Part shown: one piece after another, positions 1-8,709 of the stretch
Layout: each line of letters opens with the position of its first letter
Numbering within the stretch: the stretch's first letter is position 1
Assembly (NCBI RefSeq): GCF_001939735.1
Contig: NZ_MJIL01000095.1
Span: 246,914-310,913, forward strand
Source of the DNA: Photobacterium proteolyticum
GTDB taxonomy: Bacteria; Pseudomonadota; Gammaproteobacteria; Enterobacterales; Vibrionaceae
Direction: 5' to 3'
Length of the DNA stretch: 64,000 nt
Notes under the pieces: model-generated
The model's input: only the letters and a program-made list of their open reading frames with translations
What the model was told of the DNA's origin: nothing
Databases searched by the model: none
Position numbers and translations under genes: made by a program

Positions 1-882
1 GGCATTGCCATCGGTCGGGCACTGAAAGCTGAAGATGTATTCATTCCTTACTATCGTGACATGCCTGCGATGTGGGCCCGTGGTATCGGTATGGAGAAAA
101 ACCTCCAATACTGGGGCGGTGACGAGCGAGGCAGCGATTTCTCACCCGACGACAGTCATTGTCGTGATCTACCGTTTTGTGTCCCGATTGCCACCCAGTG
201 TACTCATGCAGTCGGTGTTGCTGCCGCATTAAAAATCCAAGGCAATCATCAGGCAGCACTGGTGACTTGCGGTGACGGCGCCACCTCCAAAGGCGACTTC
301 CTCGAATCATTAAACTGTGCCGGGGCCTGGAACATTCCGTTAGTCTTTGTGATCAACAACAACCAGTGGGCAATATCTGTCCCAAGAGCAATTCAATGTG
401 GTGCCGAGTTCCTCTCGGATAAAGCCAAAGGCGCCGGTCTTGAAGGGCTAACGGTGGACGGCAACGATATTGTCGCTATGTACGACGCTGTCATTACCAG
501 CCTGGATAAAGCCCGAAAAGGCAAAGGCGCGACACTCATTGAGGCAATCAGCTATCGACTGAGCGATCATACAACCGCGGATGATGCCAGCCGCTACCGT
601 AGCGAAGACGAATTGCAACAAGCCTGGGAATTTGAACCCGTCGGTCGTTTGAAAAAATTCCTGATAAGCCAAAACTGGTGGTCAGAAGCGGATGACACAC
701 AATGGCAGGAACACTGCCGGGAACTGGTCGAAAAAGCGGTAGAGAAATACCGGTCATTAACTCCTCAGCCACCAGAATCTGCTTTTGACTTTCTCTATGA
801 GTCTTTAGACAGCGATCTTCATAAGCAACGTGACTTGATTATCAACAAAGCTATGCGAATGCAGGGAGGTGATCGTGGCTGA
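1..882 (+). CDS. 2-oxo acid dehydrogenase E1 alpha subunit (5' truncated by window edge)
   Basis: Thiamine-diphosphate-dependent E1 alpha subunit, which with E1 beta decarboxylates a 2-oxo acid and passes the acyl group to lipoyl-E2. The frame is open from base 1, so the true start lies upstream and the internal ATG at 61 is not the start. Visible hallmarks are YRDM, the thiamine-diphosphate motif GDGATSKGDFLESLNCAG ending in INNNQWAIS, and the E1 loop YRLSDHTTADDASRYR. The gene is followed at once by E1 beta and E2, so the three are one operon. The substrate could be pyruvate or a branched-chain 2-oxo acid. The nearby valine and leucine operons favour the latter by context only, and the sequence does not settle it. 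Confidence 0.9.
   Translation, partial: GIAIGRALKAEDVFIPYYRDMPAMWARGIGMEKNLQYWGGDERGSDFSPDDSHCRDLPFCVPIATQCTHAVGVAAALKIQGNHQAALVTCGDGATSKGDFLESLNCAGAWNIPLVFVINNNQWAISVPRAIQCGAEFLSDKAKGAGLEGLTVDGNDIVAMYDAVITSLDKARKGKGATLIEAISYRLSDHTTADDASRYRSEDELQQAWEFEPVGRLKKFLISQNWWSEADDTQWQEHCRELVEKAVEKYRSLTPQPPESAFDFLYESLDSDLHKQRDLIINKAMRMQGGDRG
864..869 (+). promoter_or_regulatory. Ribosome binding site deciding the E1 beta start
   Basis: GGAGGT lies six bases before the GTG at 875. It directly abuts the earlier in-frame GTG at 869, which is too close to be used. The start at 875 is therefore preferred, giving a protein beginning MAELSLLES. Confidence 0.7.
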
Positions 883-1858
883 ATTATCACTACTAGAATC
901 GGTCAATCTTGCCCTTCACCATGAGATGACCGAAGACTCCAATGTCATCGTATTAGGTGAAGATGTCGGTGACAACGGTGGCGTTTTCCGAGCAACCGTC
1001 GGGTTAAAAGAGAAATTTGGTTGTAAACGCGTTATTGATTCTCCGTTGGCCGAGGCCCTGATCGGCGGTGTAACTGTCGGTATGGCCAGTCAGGGATTGC
1101 GTCCAGTCGCCGAGTTCCAGTTCCAGGGCTTTGTTTTCCCGGCAATGGAGCACCTTGCCTGCCATGCGGCCCGTATGCGCAATCGTACCAGGGGACGGCT
1201 CACCTGCCCTGCTGTGTTCAGAGCGCCATTTGGCGGCGGCATTCACGCACCTGAGCATCACTCTGAAAGTGTCGAAGCGCTATTTGCCCATATACCTGGG
1301 CTAAAGGTTATCATTCCGTCATCACCGCAACGCGCCTATGGCTTATTGCTTGCTTCTATTAGAAGCAATGATCCTGTTATGTTCTTTGAACCTAAACGAA
1401 TATACCGAACTGTAAAATCCGAGGTTGCTGACGATGGCAAAGCATTACCTCTGGACACCTGCTTCACCCTAAGAAAAGGACGGGATATAACGCTGGTCAC
1501 ATGGGGAGCCTGCGTGGTTGAATCACTTCAGGCAGCCACTGAACTGTCACATCAGGGTATCGAAGTGGAAGTCATAGATGTCGCCTCAATCAAGCCGCTA
1601 GATATGGCAACTATTTATTCCTCATTAGAAAAAACCGGACGCTTACTGGTTGTCCATGAAGCCGCCCAAACCTGTGGCGTCGGTGCCGAAATACTTGCCA
1701 GAACCGCCGAACATGCCATGTGTTTGCTTAAAGCGCCACCCAGACGTATTACGGGTATGGATACTGTGATGCCATATTACCGCAACGAAGAGTACTTCAT
1801 GGTTCAGGAAGAAGACATCATCAGGGCAGCGAAAGAGCTTACGGAGGGATGGAAATGA
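875..1858 (+). CDS. 2-oxo acid dehydrogenase E1 beta subunit
   Basis: Transketolase-like E1 beta subunit, partner of the preceding E1 alpha in an alpha2beta2 E1 enzyme. Family motifs include LGEDVGDNGGVFRAT near the N-terminus, DSPLAEALIGG, the EFQFQGFVFPAMEHL segment, FFEPKRIYR, and the C-terminal VVHEAAQTCGVGAEI and MPYYRNEEYF. At 327 residues it is the normal length for the family. The 5' end overlaps the E1 alpha stop and the 3' end overlaps the E2 start (ATGA), which indicates translational coupling. It acts in the cytosol. The PdhB/BkdA2 assignment is secure at family level, but the substrate is undecided. Confidence 0.9.
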   Translation: MAELSLLESVNLALHHEMTEDSNVIVLGEDVGDNGGVFRATVGLKEKFGCKRVIDSPLAEALIGGVTVGMASQGLRPVAEFQFQGFVFPAMEHLACHAARMRNRTRGRLTCPAVFRAPFGGGIHAPEHHSESVEALFAHIPGLKVIIPSSPQRAYGLLLASIRSNDPVMFFEPKRIYRTVKSEVADDGKALPLDTCFTLRKGRDITLVTWGACVVESLQAATELSHQGIEVEVIDVASIKPLDMATIYSSLEKTGRLLVVHEAAQTCGVGAEILARTAEHAMCLLKAPPRRITGMDTVMPYYRNEEYFMVQEEDIIRAAKELTEGWK

Positions 1859-2997
1859 AGTCATTTACCTTGCCAGATCTGGGGGAAGGCCTCGCTGAGT
1901 CAGAAATCATTGAGTGGCATGTCGAGATAGGCGACACCGTTGAGCTTGATCAGGTTGTTCTGACAGTTGAAACAGCCAAAGCAACCGTGGAGGTCCCAGC
2001 CCCATATAGCGGAACAATCATTAAACGGTTTGGTAATCCGGGAGACGTCGTCAGTATAGGTAGCCTGTTACTGGAAATAGAGGAATCGTCCACTACAGCT
2101 CCTAAACAAAAGAATGTCTCAACAAACGATGCTGCAACCGTTGTAGGTACAGTATCCAACCATGATCATGATGTGAATGTCGATGAATTTTGGGTCGGTC
2201 AACACCAGCCAATCAAGCCTACTGATAGCTTAACCGCCATGCCGTCAGCACGTTTACTGGCTAAAAAGCTGGGGGTTGATTTGAATGACATCACCGGCAG
2301 CGGACCTAGCGGCGTTATTCTCGACACCGATGTCTACAATGCCTGTGACAAGCAGCTCCCCGGTACAGAGGTGCTAAAGGGAGCCCGCAGAACCATGGTA
2401 CGTACCATGGCAGAATCACACCACAACGTTGCTTCCGTAACTATCACTGAAGAGGCGATGCTTGAAAATTGGAGCCCAGGTGAAGACATCACCAGCCGCC
2501 TGGTCTTGGCTATCATAGAAGCCTGCCATCAGGAACCCGCTCTCAATGCTTGGTTTGACGCCGAAACCATGACCCGTTGTGTTCACAGTACCGTGAACAT
2601 CGGAATCGCTGTTGATAGTCCCCATGGCCTGTATGTCCCCGTTCTCCGCAATGCCGATGAATACAGCGCGCGTGGGATCCGGCAATGGGTCGATAGAACC
2701 GTGACGGGCATTAAGGAAAGAAAGATTGGCCGTGAGCAGCTTCAGCATGCCACTATCACATTGACAAATTTCGGGGCGATCGCCGGTATTTTTGCCACTC
2801 CTGTTGTTTCCCCTCCTCAGGTAGCGATCGTCGGGGCCGGCCGTATTATCGAAAGACTCATCCTGCGTGATAACAAACCCGTCTCAATAAAATTAATGCC
2901 GCTTTCAATGACCTTCGATCATCGGGCCTGTACCGGTGGCGAAGCAGCACGATTTATGAAGATCCTTGTCAACCATTTACAGCAAGGGAGCAGTTAA
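1855..2997 (+). CDS. Dihydrolipoamide acyltransferase E2 component with atypical catalytic motif
   Basis: E2 core of the 2-oxo acid dehydrogenase complex, about 380 residues. Visible domains are one N-terminal lipoyl domain (about 1-75; DLGEGL at the start, lipoylated Lys in VETAKATVEV), a linker, a peripheral-subunit-binding domain (MPSARLLAKKLGVDLNDITG) and the acyltransferase domain. The start at 1855 is preferred over 1849 because GGAGG at 1843-1847 is spaced seven bases from it. The C-terminal active-site motif, usually HxxxDG, reads FDHRACTGGEA, so the usual Asp position carries Thr. This may be a subfamily trait and the family call remains firm. No E3 gene follows; the next gene is convergent. 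Confidence 0.88.
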   Translation: MKSFTLPDLGEGLAESEIIEWHVEIGDTVELDQVVLTVETAKATVEVPAPYSGTIIKRFGNPGDVVSIGSLLLEIEESSTTAPKQKNVSTNDAATVVGTVSNHDHDVNVDEFWVGQHQPIKPTDSLTAMPSARLLAKKLGVDLNDITGSGPSGVILDTDVYNACDKQLPGTEVLKGARRTMVRTMAESHHNVASVTITEEAMLENWSPGEDITSRLVLAIIEACHQEPALNAWFDAETMTRCVHSTVNIGIAVDSPHGLYVPVLRNADEYSARGIRQWVDRTVTGIKERKIGREQLQHATITLTNFGAIAGIFATPVVSPPQVAIVGAGRIIERLILRDNKPVSIKLMPLSMTFDHRACTGGEAARFMKILVNHLQQGSS

Positions 2998-3040
2998 CCT
3001 AATCGCAGTTAACCAATCGGTGACAGTTTATCCAATAACA

Positions 3041-3070
3041 AAAGTGCCAGCTCGAAAGCTGGCACTTTTT
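3041..3070. terminator. Bidirectional intrinsic terminator between the E2 gene and the helicase
   Basis: A 12-bp perfect stem (arms 3041-3052 and 3057-3068) with a CGAA loop, flanked by A-rich sequence on the left and a T-run on the right. It can terminate both convergent transcripts. Confidence 0.85.
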
Positions 3071-3100
3071 AACTAACCGTTGTAACACTACAGAAGGCGA

Positions 3101-4438
3101 TTAATCTTCCTTCGCTGGATTAACCGGCTTTTTCTTTTTAGGAACGAATACGTTATCACCCACCGCCATGTTGTCGTAGAAGCGTTTATCCATTTTCTTC
3201 TTCGGTTTGGCAGAATCTGTTTTCTTCGCTACAGGTTTCTTGCTGGTAGGCTTCTTCTTAACAAACTTTTTCTTCGGTGCCGGTTTCAAACCTTTAAATT
3301 TACCTTCTAGGCCTTCGATGGTACTGAAGCTGATCTCTTGCTTGAGGAAAGCTTCGACATTCTTAAAGCTCTTCCAGTCTTTCGGGCCGACCAGTGAAAT
3401 TGCATCACCTTTGTTACCCGCGCGACCAGTACGACCAATACGGTGAACATATTCCTCGGCATGCTTTGGCATATCAAAGTTAATCACATGAGATACTTTG
3501 TCGATATCGAGGCCACGAGAGGCAACATCTGTTGTCACAAGGATCTTATGGCAGTCACGCTCAAACTGACTCATGATGCTGTTTCGCTGAGTCTGATTAA
3601 GGTTACCGCTCAATGCGACAGCTTTCATCTTGCGTTCATTCAGCTCTTTGGTCAGGCGATCAGTGTCCGCACGTGTTGCGGTAAAGATAATCACCTGGTT
3701 GTAGTCTTCTGTTTCCAGCACTTTATCAAGCAACGCCTGCTTGTGATCTAAATGATCGCACAAGATAAAACGCTGAGTAATATCTGTATGCTCTTCAGCT
3801 GAGTGACCAATAGAAATACGCTTCGGAGCATTCAGCATATCCGAGGCAATATCAATAACATCAGCGTGATCCAGCGTAGCCGAGAACATCAAAGTTTGAC
3901 GGCGGCGATGGCTGGCAGCTTCATGAATTCGGCGTAGCTGCGCTTCAAAACCCAGGTCCAGCATACGATCTGCTTCATCAAGGATCAGCATTTCGAGCCC
4001 ATCAAGATGAGTACTGCGGTGCTCAAGGTGATCAGCCAATCGACCGGGAGTCGCGATCACGAACATTGGGTCATTGCGAAGTGCTTTTACCTGATCGTTG
4101 AAGTTCTCACCGCCAACAATCAGCGTACCATCATAGGGTGTACCCGCATTCAACGTACGTAATTGAGCAAATACCTGCTTGGCAAGCTCACGAGTCGGAG
4201 TCAGTACCAAGACGCGCGGATCGCGTCTTGTGAACGGCTTGCTGCGGTACATACGCTGCATAGCCGGAAGCAAGAAAGCCAGTGTTTTACCGGAGCCCGT
4301 CTTCGACGAAGCCAACACATCCTTACCCAGGATGCCAACAGGAATAGCCGTTTGTTGAATTTCAGTTGGTTTATTGAACGCCAGGTGATTCAGTTTCTTA
4401 AGTAGGCGCTGGTCTAATCCAAGGTCTTTAAAATGCAA
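3101..4438 (-). CDS. DEAD-box ATP-dependent RNA helicase with Lys-rich tail
   Basis: Superfamily 2 RNA helicase of 445 residues, predicted to remodel RNA (ribosome assembly or mRNA decay) in the cytosol. Motifs occur in order: Q motif region NKPTEIQQTAIPV, Walker A SSKTGSGKT, PTRELA, TPGR, DEAD in LILDEADRML, SAT in MFSATL, TTDVASRGLDI, and HRIGRTGR. The C-terminal ~80 residues are Lys/Pro-rich and low complexity, typical of RNA-binding tails in the SrmB/RhlE group. I cannot assign it to one E. coli orthologue. It is monocistronic, with a terminator at 3041-3070 and an imperfect hairpin in its leader. Confidence 0.93.
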   Translation of the reverse strand: MHFKDLGLDQRLLKKLNHLAFNKPTEIQQTAIPVGILGKDVLASSKTGSGKTLAFLLPAMQRMYRSKPFTRRDPRVLVLTPTRELAKQVFAQLRTLNAGTPYDGTLIVGGENFNDQVKALRNDPMFVIATPGRLADHLEHRSTHLDGLEMLILDEADRMLDLGFEAQLRRIHEAASHRRRQTLMFSATLDHADVIDIASDMLNAPKRISIGHSAEEHTDITQRFILCDHLDHKQALLDKVLETEDYNQVIIFTATRADTDRLTKELNERKMKAVALSGNLNQTQRNSIMSQFERDCHKILVTTDVASRGLDIDKVSHVINFDMPKHAEEYVHRIGRTGRAGNKGDAISLVGPKDWKSFKNVEAFLKQEISFSTIEGLEGKFKGLKPAPKKKFVKKKPTSKKPVAKKTDSAKPKKKMDKRFYDNMAVGDNVFVPKKKKPVNPAKED

Positions 4439-4488
4439 AATGGTGCTCCGGTAAAATGCTCAATGCTAAGCAGATAATTATTACAGCT

Positions 4489-4521
4489 CTACCTTACGTG
4501 AGCCAACTCACACTAAGGTAG
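4489..4521 (-). other. Imperfect inverted repeat in the leader of the DEAD-box helicase gene
   Basis: CTACCTTA and TAAGGTAG are paired outer arms, extended by GTGAG/CTCAC with a small asymmetric bulge and a CCAA loop. It lies 51-83 bp before the helicase start, so it would be in the 5' untranslated region if transcription begins farther upstream. It has no long T-run. Confidence 0.45.
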
Positions 4522-4613
4522 AAAATGTTAGCCGAGGATTATATCACAATTATTGATACTGACATCTACTTAAAACGCTGTATTTTTTGTTATGCAAGAA
4601 CGGGATACTGATA

Positions 4614-4925
4614 CTAAGACTTCCTTGGATATTGCTGCTCGTAACGGGTGCCTACAAATGATAAAGCGACATACTCATCAATATCCGGGCGCTGGAGGAA
4701 CTCTTCAAACTGAAGGCGGGCAACTGGACAATCGATAAGCGCTGCATAACCTGATGATGAATTGTAAAAACACAACGGAGAGTTATTTCGCATGTGGATA
4801 AACCCCACACTCTCTTCGCCGTAAGCATGATAATCTGGAAATTGTTCAAGGTATTTCGTGAAGCCTGCAATCAACCGCTGCTGGTGTAATGCTGCTACAC
4901 CTTCATCTAACGCCACCGTATGCAT
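4614..4925 (-). CDS. Small hypothetical protein (103 aa)
   Basis: I do not recognise this family. The start MHTVALDEG at 4925 is chosen because GGAG sits five bases upstream; an earlier in-frame ATG at 4958 lacks such a site. The protein is soluble-looking and mildly acidic, with no signal peptide or membrane segment. It contains aromatic-rich stretches (FPDYHAYGEESVGFIH, CFYNSSSGYAALIDCP). It stands alone between the helicase leader and a divergent membrane-protein gene. The coding call rests on the ribosome site and a plausible composition. Confidence 0.65.
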   Translation of the reverse strand: MHTVALDEGVAALHQQRLIAGFTKYLEQFPDYHAYGEESVGFIHMRNNSPLCFYNSSSGYAALIDCPVARLQFEEFLQRPDIDEYVALSFVGTRYEQQYPRKS

Positions 4926-5129
4926 ATCTTCTCCTTGTAAAACACGTCCGTAAACCATTAAATATTATCGCCTTCAACTCCACCAGCATAGTACTTGGTT
5001 AACGTATTATGAAATTTGACGGGACTAATCTATCAATATCTCATTAATTACACACTGTTGTTTCCGAAAACAATAAAACAGTGTATTATATTTGATTGTT
5101 ACCTCTATCCGGATAAGGGATTACCCTCA

Positions 5130-5744
5130 ATGACAGTAAACAAAGACAAGACATTGCCATTAATCCTTGCCATTATCATAAGCTCGACAATCGTTTGGTC
5201 TGGAATTAACCCAGCTTTTCCTGAAGTATGGATCGCGGAGATTGTCCCGATCATCTTAATTTTCTTACCATTACTGATTACCTATAAACACTTCAGGTTC
5301 TCAAACGCAGCATACCTGTTTATGTCATGCTGGCTGATATTGCACACCGTTGGCGCGCATTATACGTTCGCCAATGTACCCTTTGAATGGTTTAGCGAAC
5401 TGATCGGTTCCGAGCGAAACCACTTCGATCGCTTTGCCCATTTTTCTATTGGATTCTACGCCTACCCGATAGCTGAATATCTCTCACGTAAAGGCCACTG
5501 TTCTCCGTTTCTTGCCGGATTATTCGGCCTATGCGCAATAATGGCTATTGCTGCCGGTTACGAGATCATCGAATGGTGGTACGCTGTATTGGCTGGTGGA
5601 GAAGCTGGCATTGAGTTTTTGGGTTCACAAGGCGATATATGGGATGCTCAGCAAGATATGCTGGCTGATACCCTTGGGGCGATTACAAGCCTGATATTTT
5701 TCTTCTTCAACAAGCCCTACCGAACCTACACAAACGCCTATTGA
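5130..5744 (+). CDS. DUF2238 (YjdF-like) inner-membrane protein
   Basis: Integral membrane protein of about 204 residues with five to six hydrophobic segments. The centre carries the family-like cluster FDRFAHFSIGFYAYPIAEYL and YEIIEWWYA, followed by GSQGDIWDAQQDMLADTLGA; conserved His, Glu and Asp residues lie at the membrane faces. This matches the DUF2238/YjdF family as I remember it, whose function is not known to me. The start at 5130 is supported by AAGGGA nine bases upstream; the earlier in-frame ATG at 5016 lacks one. It ends just before a terminator shared with galE. Confidence 0.82.
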   Translation: MTVNKDKTLPLILAIIISSTIVWSGINPAFPEVWIAEIVPIILIFLPLLITYKHFRFSNAAYLFMSCWLILHTVGAHYTFANVPFEWFSELIGSERNHFDRFAHFSIGFYAYPIAEYLSRKGHCSPFLAGLFGLCAIMAIAAGYEIIEWWYAVLAGGEAGIEFLGSQGDIWDAQQDMLADTLGAITSLIFFFFNKPYRTYTNAY

Positions 5745-5750
5745 TACAAA

Positions 5751-5774
5751 GGCCGCTGAATATTTTCAGCGGCC
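5751..5774. terminator. Inverted repeat between convergent membrane-protein gene and galE
   Basis: Perfect 10-bp arms (5751-5760 and 5765-5774) with a TATT loop. The T-run is weak on both sides, so it is a likely rather than certain terminator for both convergent genes. Confidence 0.6.
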
Positions 5775-5808
5775 TAATCTAGATCATTACAAGATTGCTC
5801 TATATCGA

Positions 5809-6825
5809 TTATACGTCTGGGTAACCATTTGGATTGTTGGATTGCCAGCGCCAGAGATCCGCTGTCATATCTTCAATCGTCCGGGTCGCCTCCCAGTGAA
5901 GCTCAGCTTTCGCTTTACTGGGATCCGCCCAACATTCAGCGATATCACCCGCCCTGCGAGGTGCTACTTGATAGGCAACGTCTACCCCTGCCGCCTTCGA
6001 AAAAGCATCAACCATCTGCAAAACACTAAGCCCATTGCCTGTACCTAAGTTATAAATATGCAGACCAGCCTTATTTCCTCTATAGTTCAGCGCAGCCAAA
6101 TGCCCGTCAGCCAGGTCAAGAACATGAATATAATCACGAACGCCGGTACCATCAACGGTCGGATAATCATTACCAAACACTGATAAATACTCACGACGAC
6201 CCACCGCAACCTGAGCGATAAACGGCATCAGGTTATTTGGAATGCCTTGTGGATCTTCACCCATCTCACCAGATTGATGGGAACCAACGGGATTAAAATA
6301 GCGCAACAAAGTGATGCTCATTTCCGGATGGGCTTTTTGAATGTCAGTCAGGCATTCTTCTACCATCAGCTTACTACGCCCATACGGATTTGTTGCGCTT
6401 GTCGGAAAATCTTCAGTAATTGGCACTGTTGCCGGATCACCATAAACCGTAGCCGAGGAGCTGAAAATTAAACTCTTCACCCCTGCCGCTCTCATTGCTT
6501 CAACCAAAACCAGTGTACCGTGAACATTGTTGTCGTAGTATTCCATTGGTTTTTCGACAGATTCGCCAACCGCTTTCAGGCCGGCAAAATGAATCACTGA
6601 CTCGACATTTTCTTTTGCCAGGACACTGTCCAAGAAGGCACGGTCACGAATGTCACCTTCATAAAAAGCAGGCTGAACTCCAGTCAGTTTTTCTATCCTG
6701 GCTAATACCGTTTTCTTACTGTTATAGAGATTATCAACAATAATCGGTGTCATACCTGCTTCAATCATCTGTACACAGGTATGGCTACCTATATAGCCCA
6801 TTCCGCCAGTTACTAAAACACGCAT
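5809..6825 (-). CDS. galE: UDP-glucose 4-epimerase
   Basis: Extended short-chain dehydrogenase that interconverts UDP-glucose and UDP-galactose with bound NAD. It supplies UDP-galactose for surface polysaccharide and serves galactose use. The Rossmann motif GGMGYIGSHT is at the N-terminus, SSSATVYGDP holds the catalytic Ser/Thr region and NPYGRSKLMVE the YxxxK pair. RYFNPVGSH and GVRDYIHVLDLADGH are galE signatures. The 338-residue length equals the typical bacterial enzyme. A strong GGGAGG site precedes the ATG. It stands alone, not in a gal operon. Confidence 0.96.
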   Translation of the reverse strand: MRVLVTGGMGYIGSHTCVQMIEAGMTPIIVDNLYNSKKTVLARIEKLTGVQPAFYEGDIRDRAFLDSVLAKENVESVIHFAGLKAVGESVEKPMEYYDNNVHGTLVLVEAMRAAGVKSLIFSSSATVYGDPATVPITEDFPTSATNPYGRSKLMVEECLTDIQKAHPEMSITLLRYFNPVGSHQSGEMGEDPQGIPNNLMPFIAQVAVGRREYLSVFGNDYPTVDGTGVRDYIHVLDLADGHLAALNYRGNKAGLHIYNLGTGNGLSVLQMVDAFSKAAGVDVAYQVAPRRAGDIAECWADPSKAKAELHWEATRTIEDMTADLWRWQSNNPNGYPDV

Positions 6826-7073
6826 GGTGCCTCCCTGTGAAAAATCACATTAGTAAATTCTTAACTGTTCTATTTAGCTATAGTACATTTCTCAGGCATA
6901 ACAACCATGTGTATACTAATAATTACATTTATATAGCTCTGATATTGAAGACAAATCACCTAGTCCATTCCTAATTTCTAGCAATTTAAACTCAATGACA
7001 GAAGAGATAATTTAAAGAAGACTCCTAAAATAAAACGATGTAAAATTAATTTTTCTCAGCATGGCATTCATTA

Positions 7074-8009
7074 ATGACAAAATTCACAAGCTCCACAGTT
7101 CTTCGCCAGCTTGTAGCCCTTTGCTTCCTGCTGTTTACCTTAACAGGCTGTGAAATAGTTGGCTGGAAAGCAGAGCAGGATAAACTTGCCCTTCAGGAAG
7201 CGGGCTACACGGAACACTTTCTCACTCTTGCCGACGGCGGCAAAATGAAATATTGGGTCGGAGGCACTGGAAAGCCTTTGCTGCTTCTCCATGGCTTTGG
7301 CGGCACGGCCATATCAACATGGAAAAAGGAGATGCTAGAGCTAAACAAAGACTACATGGTGATTGCGCCTGATCTTGCTTGGTTCGGCGACTCGCACAGT
7401 AACGGTACACCTAACCTCACTACCCAAACCGATGCCGTATGGCAGATCATTGATTCGTTGAACATTGAAAAAATCAATGTTGCTGGTATCTCCTATGGTG
7501 GCTTTGTTACTTACAACATGATGCTGTCACCACAGAGAATTGATAAATCAGTCATCATCGCCAGCCCCGGTCCTCTTTTCAATGATGATGATTTAAGTCA
7601 GCTCTGTATGCGTGCCAATGTCGAGAAACCGGAGGACTTGTTTGTACCGCAAAATAGCAATGAAGTTCGCCGTTTATTTGACTATGTGTTTGTTGATAAA
7701 AAACGTATGCCAGACTTTGTTGCCGACCAGATTTACCTCAGCTATTTCGCACCATGGCGAAGTGAGAAAAAACAGCTAATTCAGAGCCTTGTTAGTGACA
7801 GAGAACGGATCAGCAAATACCCAGCAAATAAACTGCCACAGAGCATGTTAATTTGGGGCGACAGTGACCAGATTTTCCCCCTTGATAGCGGAATTAAACT
7901 CAGCGAGTACATGAATTCATCGCTGGTTGTGATCCCCAATACCGGTCACGGTGTTACTAACGAGCAACCAAAACTGGTGACTAAATTGTTGAAATCATTC
8001 TTATCCTAA
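7074..8009 (+). CDS. Alpha/beta-hydrolase lipoprotein
   Basis: Predicted membrane-anchored lipoprotein hydrolase of 311 residues. The N-terminus is a lipoprotein signal with lipobox LTGC (Cys26). The hydrolase fold follows: oxyanion segment LLHGFGG near 72-78, nucleophile elbow GISYGG (Ser140), the acid in WGDSDQIFP (probably Asp265) and NTGHG (His292). The Ser-Asp-His triad is therefore complete. The substrate is unknown; esterase or lactonase activity on small molecules at the periplasmic face is an inference from fold and anchoring. The Nudix gene follows 32 bp later and may be cotranscribed. Confidence 0.85.
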   Translation: MTKFTSSTVLRQLVALCFLLFTLTGCEIVGWKAEQDKLALQEAGYTEHFLTLADGGKMKYWVGGTGKPLLLLHGFGGTAISTWKKEMLELNKDYMVIAPDLAWFGDSHSNGTPNLTTQTDAVWQIIDSLNIEKINVAGISYGGFVTYNMMLSPQRIDKSVIIASPGPLFNDDDLSQLCMRANVEKPEDLFVPQNSNEVRRLFDYVFVDKKRMPDFVADQIYLSYFAPWRSEKKQLIQSLVSDRERISKYPANKLPQSMLIWGDSDQIFPLDSGIKLSEYMNSSLVVIPNTGHGVTNEQPKLVTKLLKSFLS

Positions 8010-8041
8010 ATCAAGTCGCAGTGGGAGAGTAAACTATCAAG

Positions 8042-8566
8042 ATGAGTATTATGAAAACTAGAACGTTATGCCAGTGGAAATGTTTCTCTGTTGAACAGGC
8101 GACACACAGCTTACCAGATGGCCGACAGATTGACTTTACAACGGTTAAGCACCCCGGAGCTGTAGTGATTTTACCGGTAACAAATAACGGCGAGCTTGTT
8201 ATGGTTCGCCAGTACCGGCCAGCAATTCAAAAATGGATTCTGGAGTTTCCGGCTGGGACTCTCGAAAGTCAGGAAGATATCCTTTCCTGTGCCAAACGAG
8301 AACTGGCCGAAGAAGTTCAGCTTAAAGCAGAGCTGTGGCAAGACCTTGGTGAATTGCTGCCTGTCCCCGGCTTCTGTGATGAAGTCCAATACCTCTTCTT
8401 TGCCAAAGGGCTAACAGAGTGCACTGGCGAACTAGATGATGATGAAATCATTGAAGTTATCACCCTCTCTGTTAATGATTTTGAGATGAAAGTAGCCAGT
8501 GGCGAAATACAAGACGCCAAAACACTCTCAACCTTTTTCAAGGCACGTATGCTGAAATTACTCTAA
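8042..8566 (+). CDS. Nudix hydrolase, ADP-ribose pyrophosphatase-like
   Basis: Hydrolase of nucleoside-diphosphate-linked compounds, about 174 residues. The Nudix box lies at residues 72-94 (GTLESQEDILSCAKRELAEE): RE at 86-87 and EE at 90-91 supply the metal-binding glutamates. The Gly near the box end (consensus EExGU) is Gln93. The upstream strand EFPAGTLE and the downstream loop PGFCDEVQYLFFAK are like ADP-ribose pyrophosphatases of the NudF/YffH type. The start is taken as the first ATG; a second at 8051 is possible. The substrate is inferred. Confidence 0.85.
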   Translation: MSIMKTRTLCQWKCFSVEQATHSLPDGRQIDFTTVKHPGAVVILPVTNNGELVMVRQYRPAIQKWILEFPAGTLESQEDILSCAKRELAEEVQLKAELWQDLGELLPVPGFCDEVQYLFFAKGLTECTGELDDDEIIEVITLSVNDFEMKVASGEIQDAKTLSTFFKARMLKLL

Positions 8567-8709
8567 GTGCTGGAGTGACTCTTCGTAACGGCAGGATCCC
8601 GGAGCATGGAATACTTTGTTACCAATAAGGTCTATTTCAGACAGAACAAACACTCGAATTAGGGTGCCAGTTATGGCATCTTGCCCGTCAACTAACGAGG
8701 ACGATTCTG

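Noticed and set aside
61..63. ATG at 61 as the start of the E1 alpha gene
   Set aside because: The frame is open to base 1 and already encodes conserved E1 sequence (YYRDM), so the real start lies outside the window.
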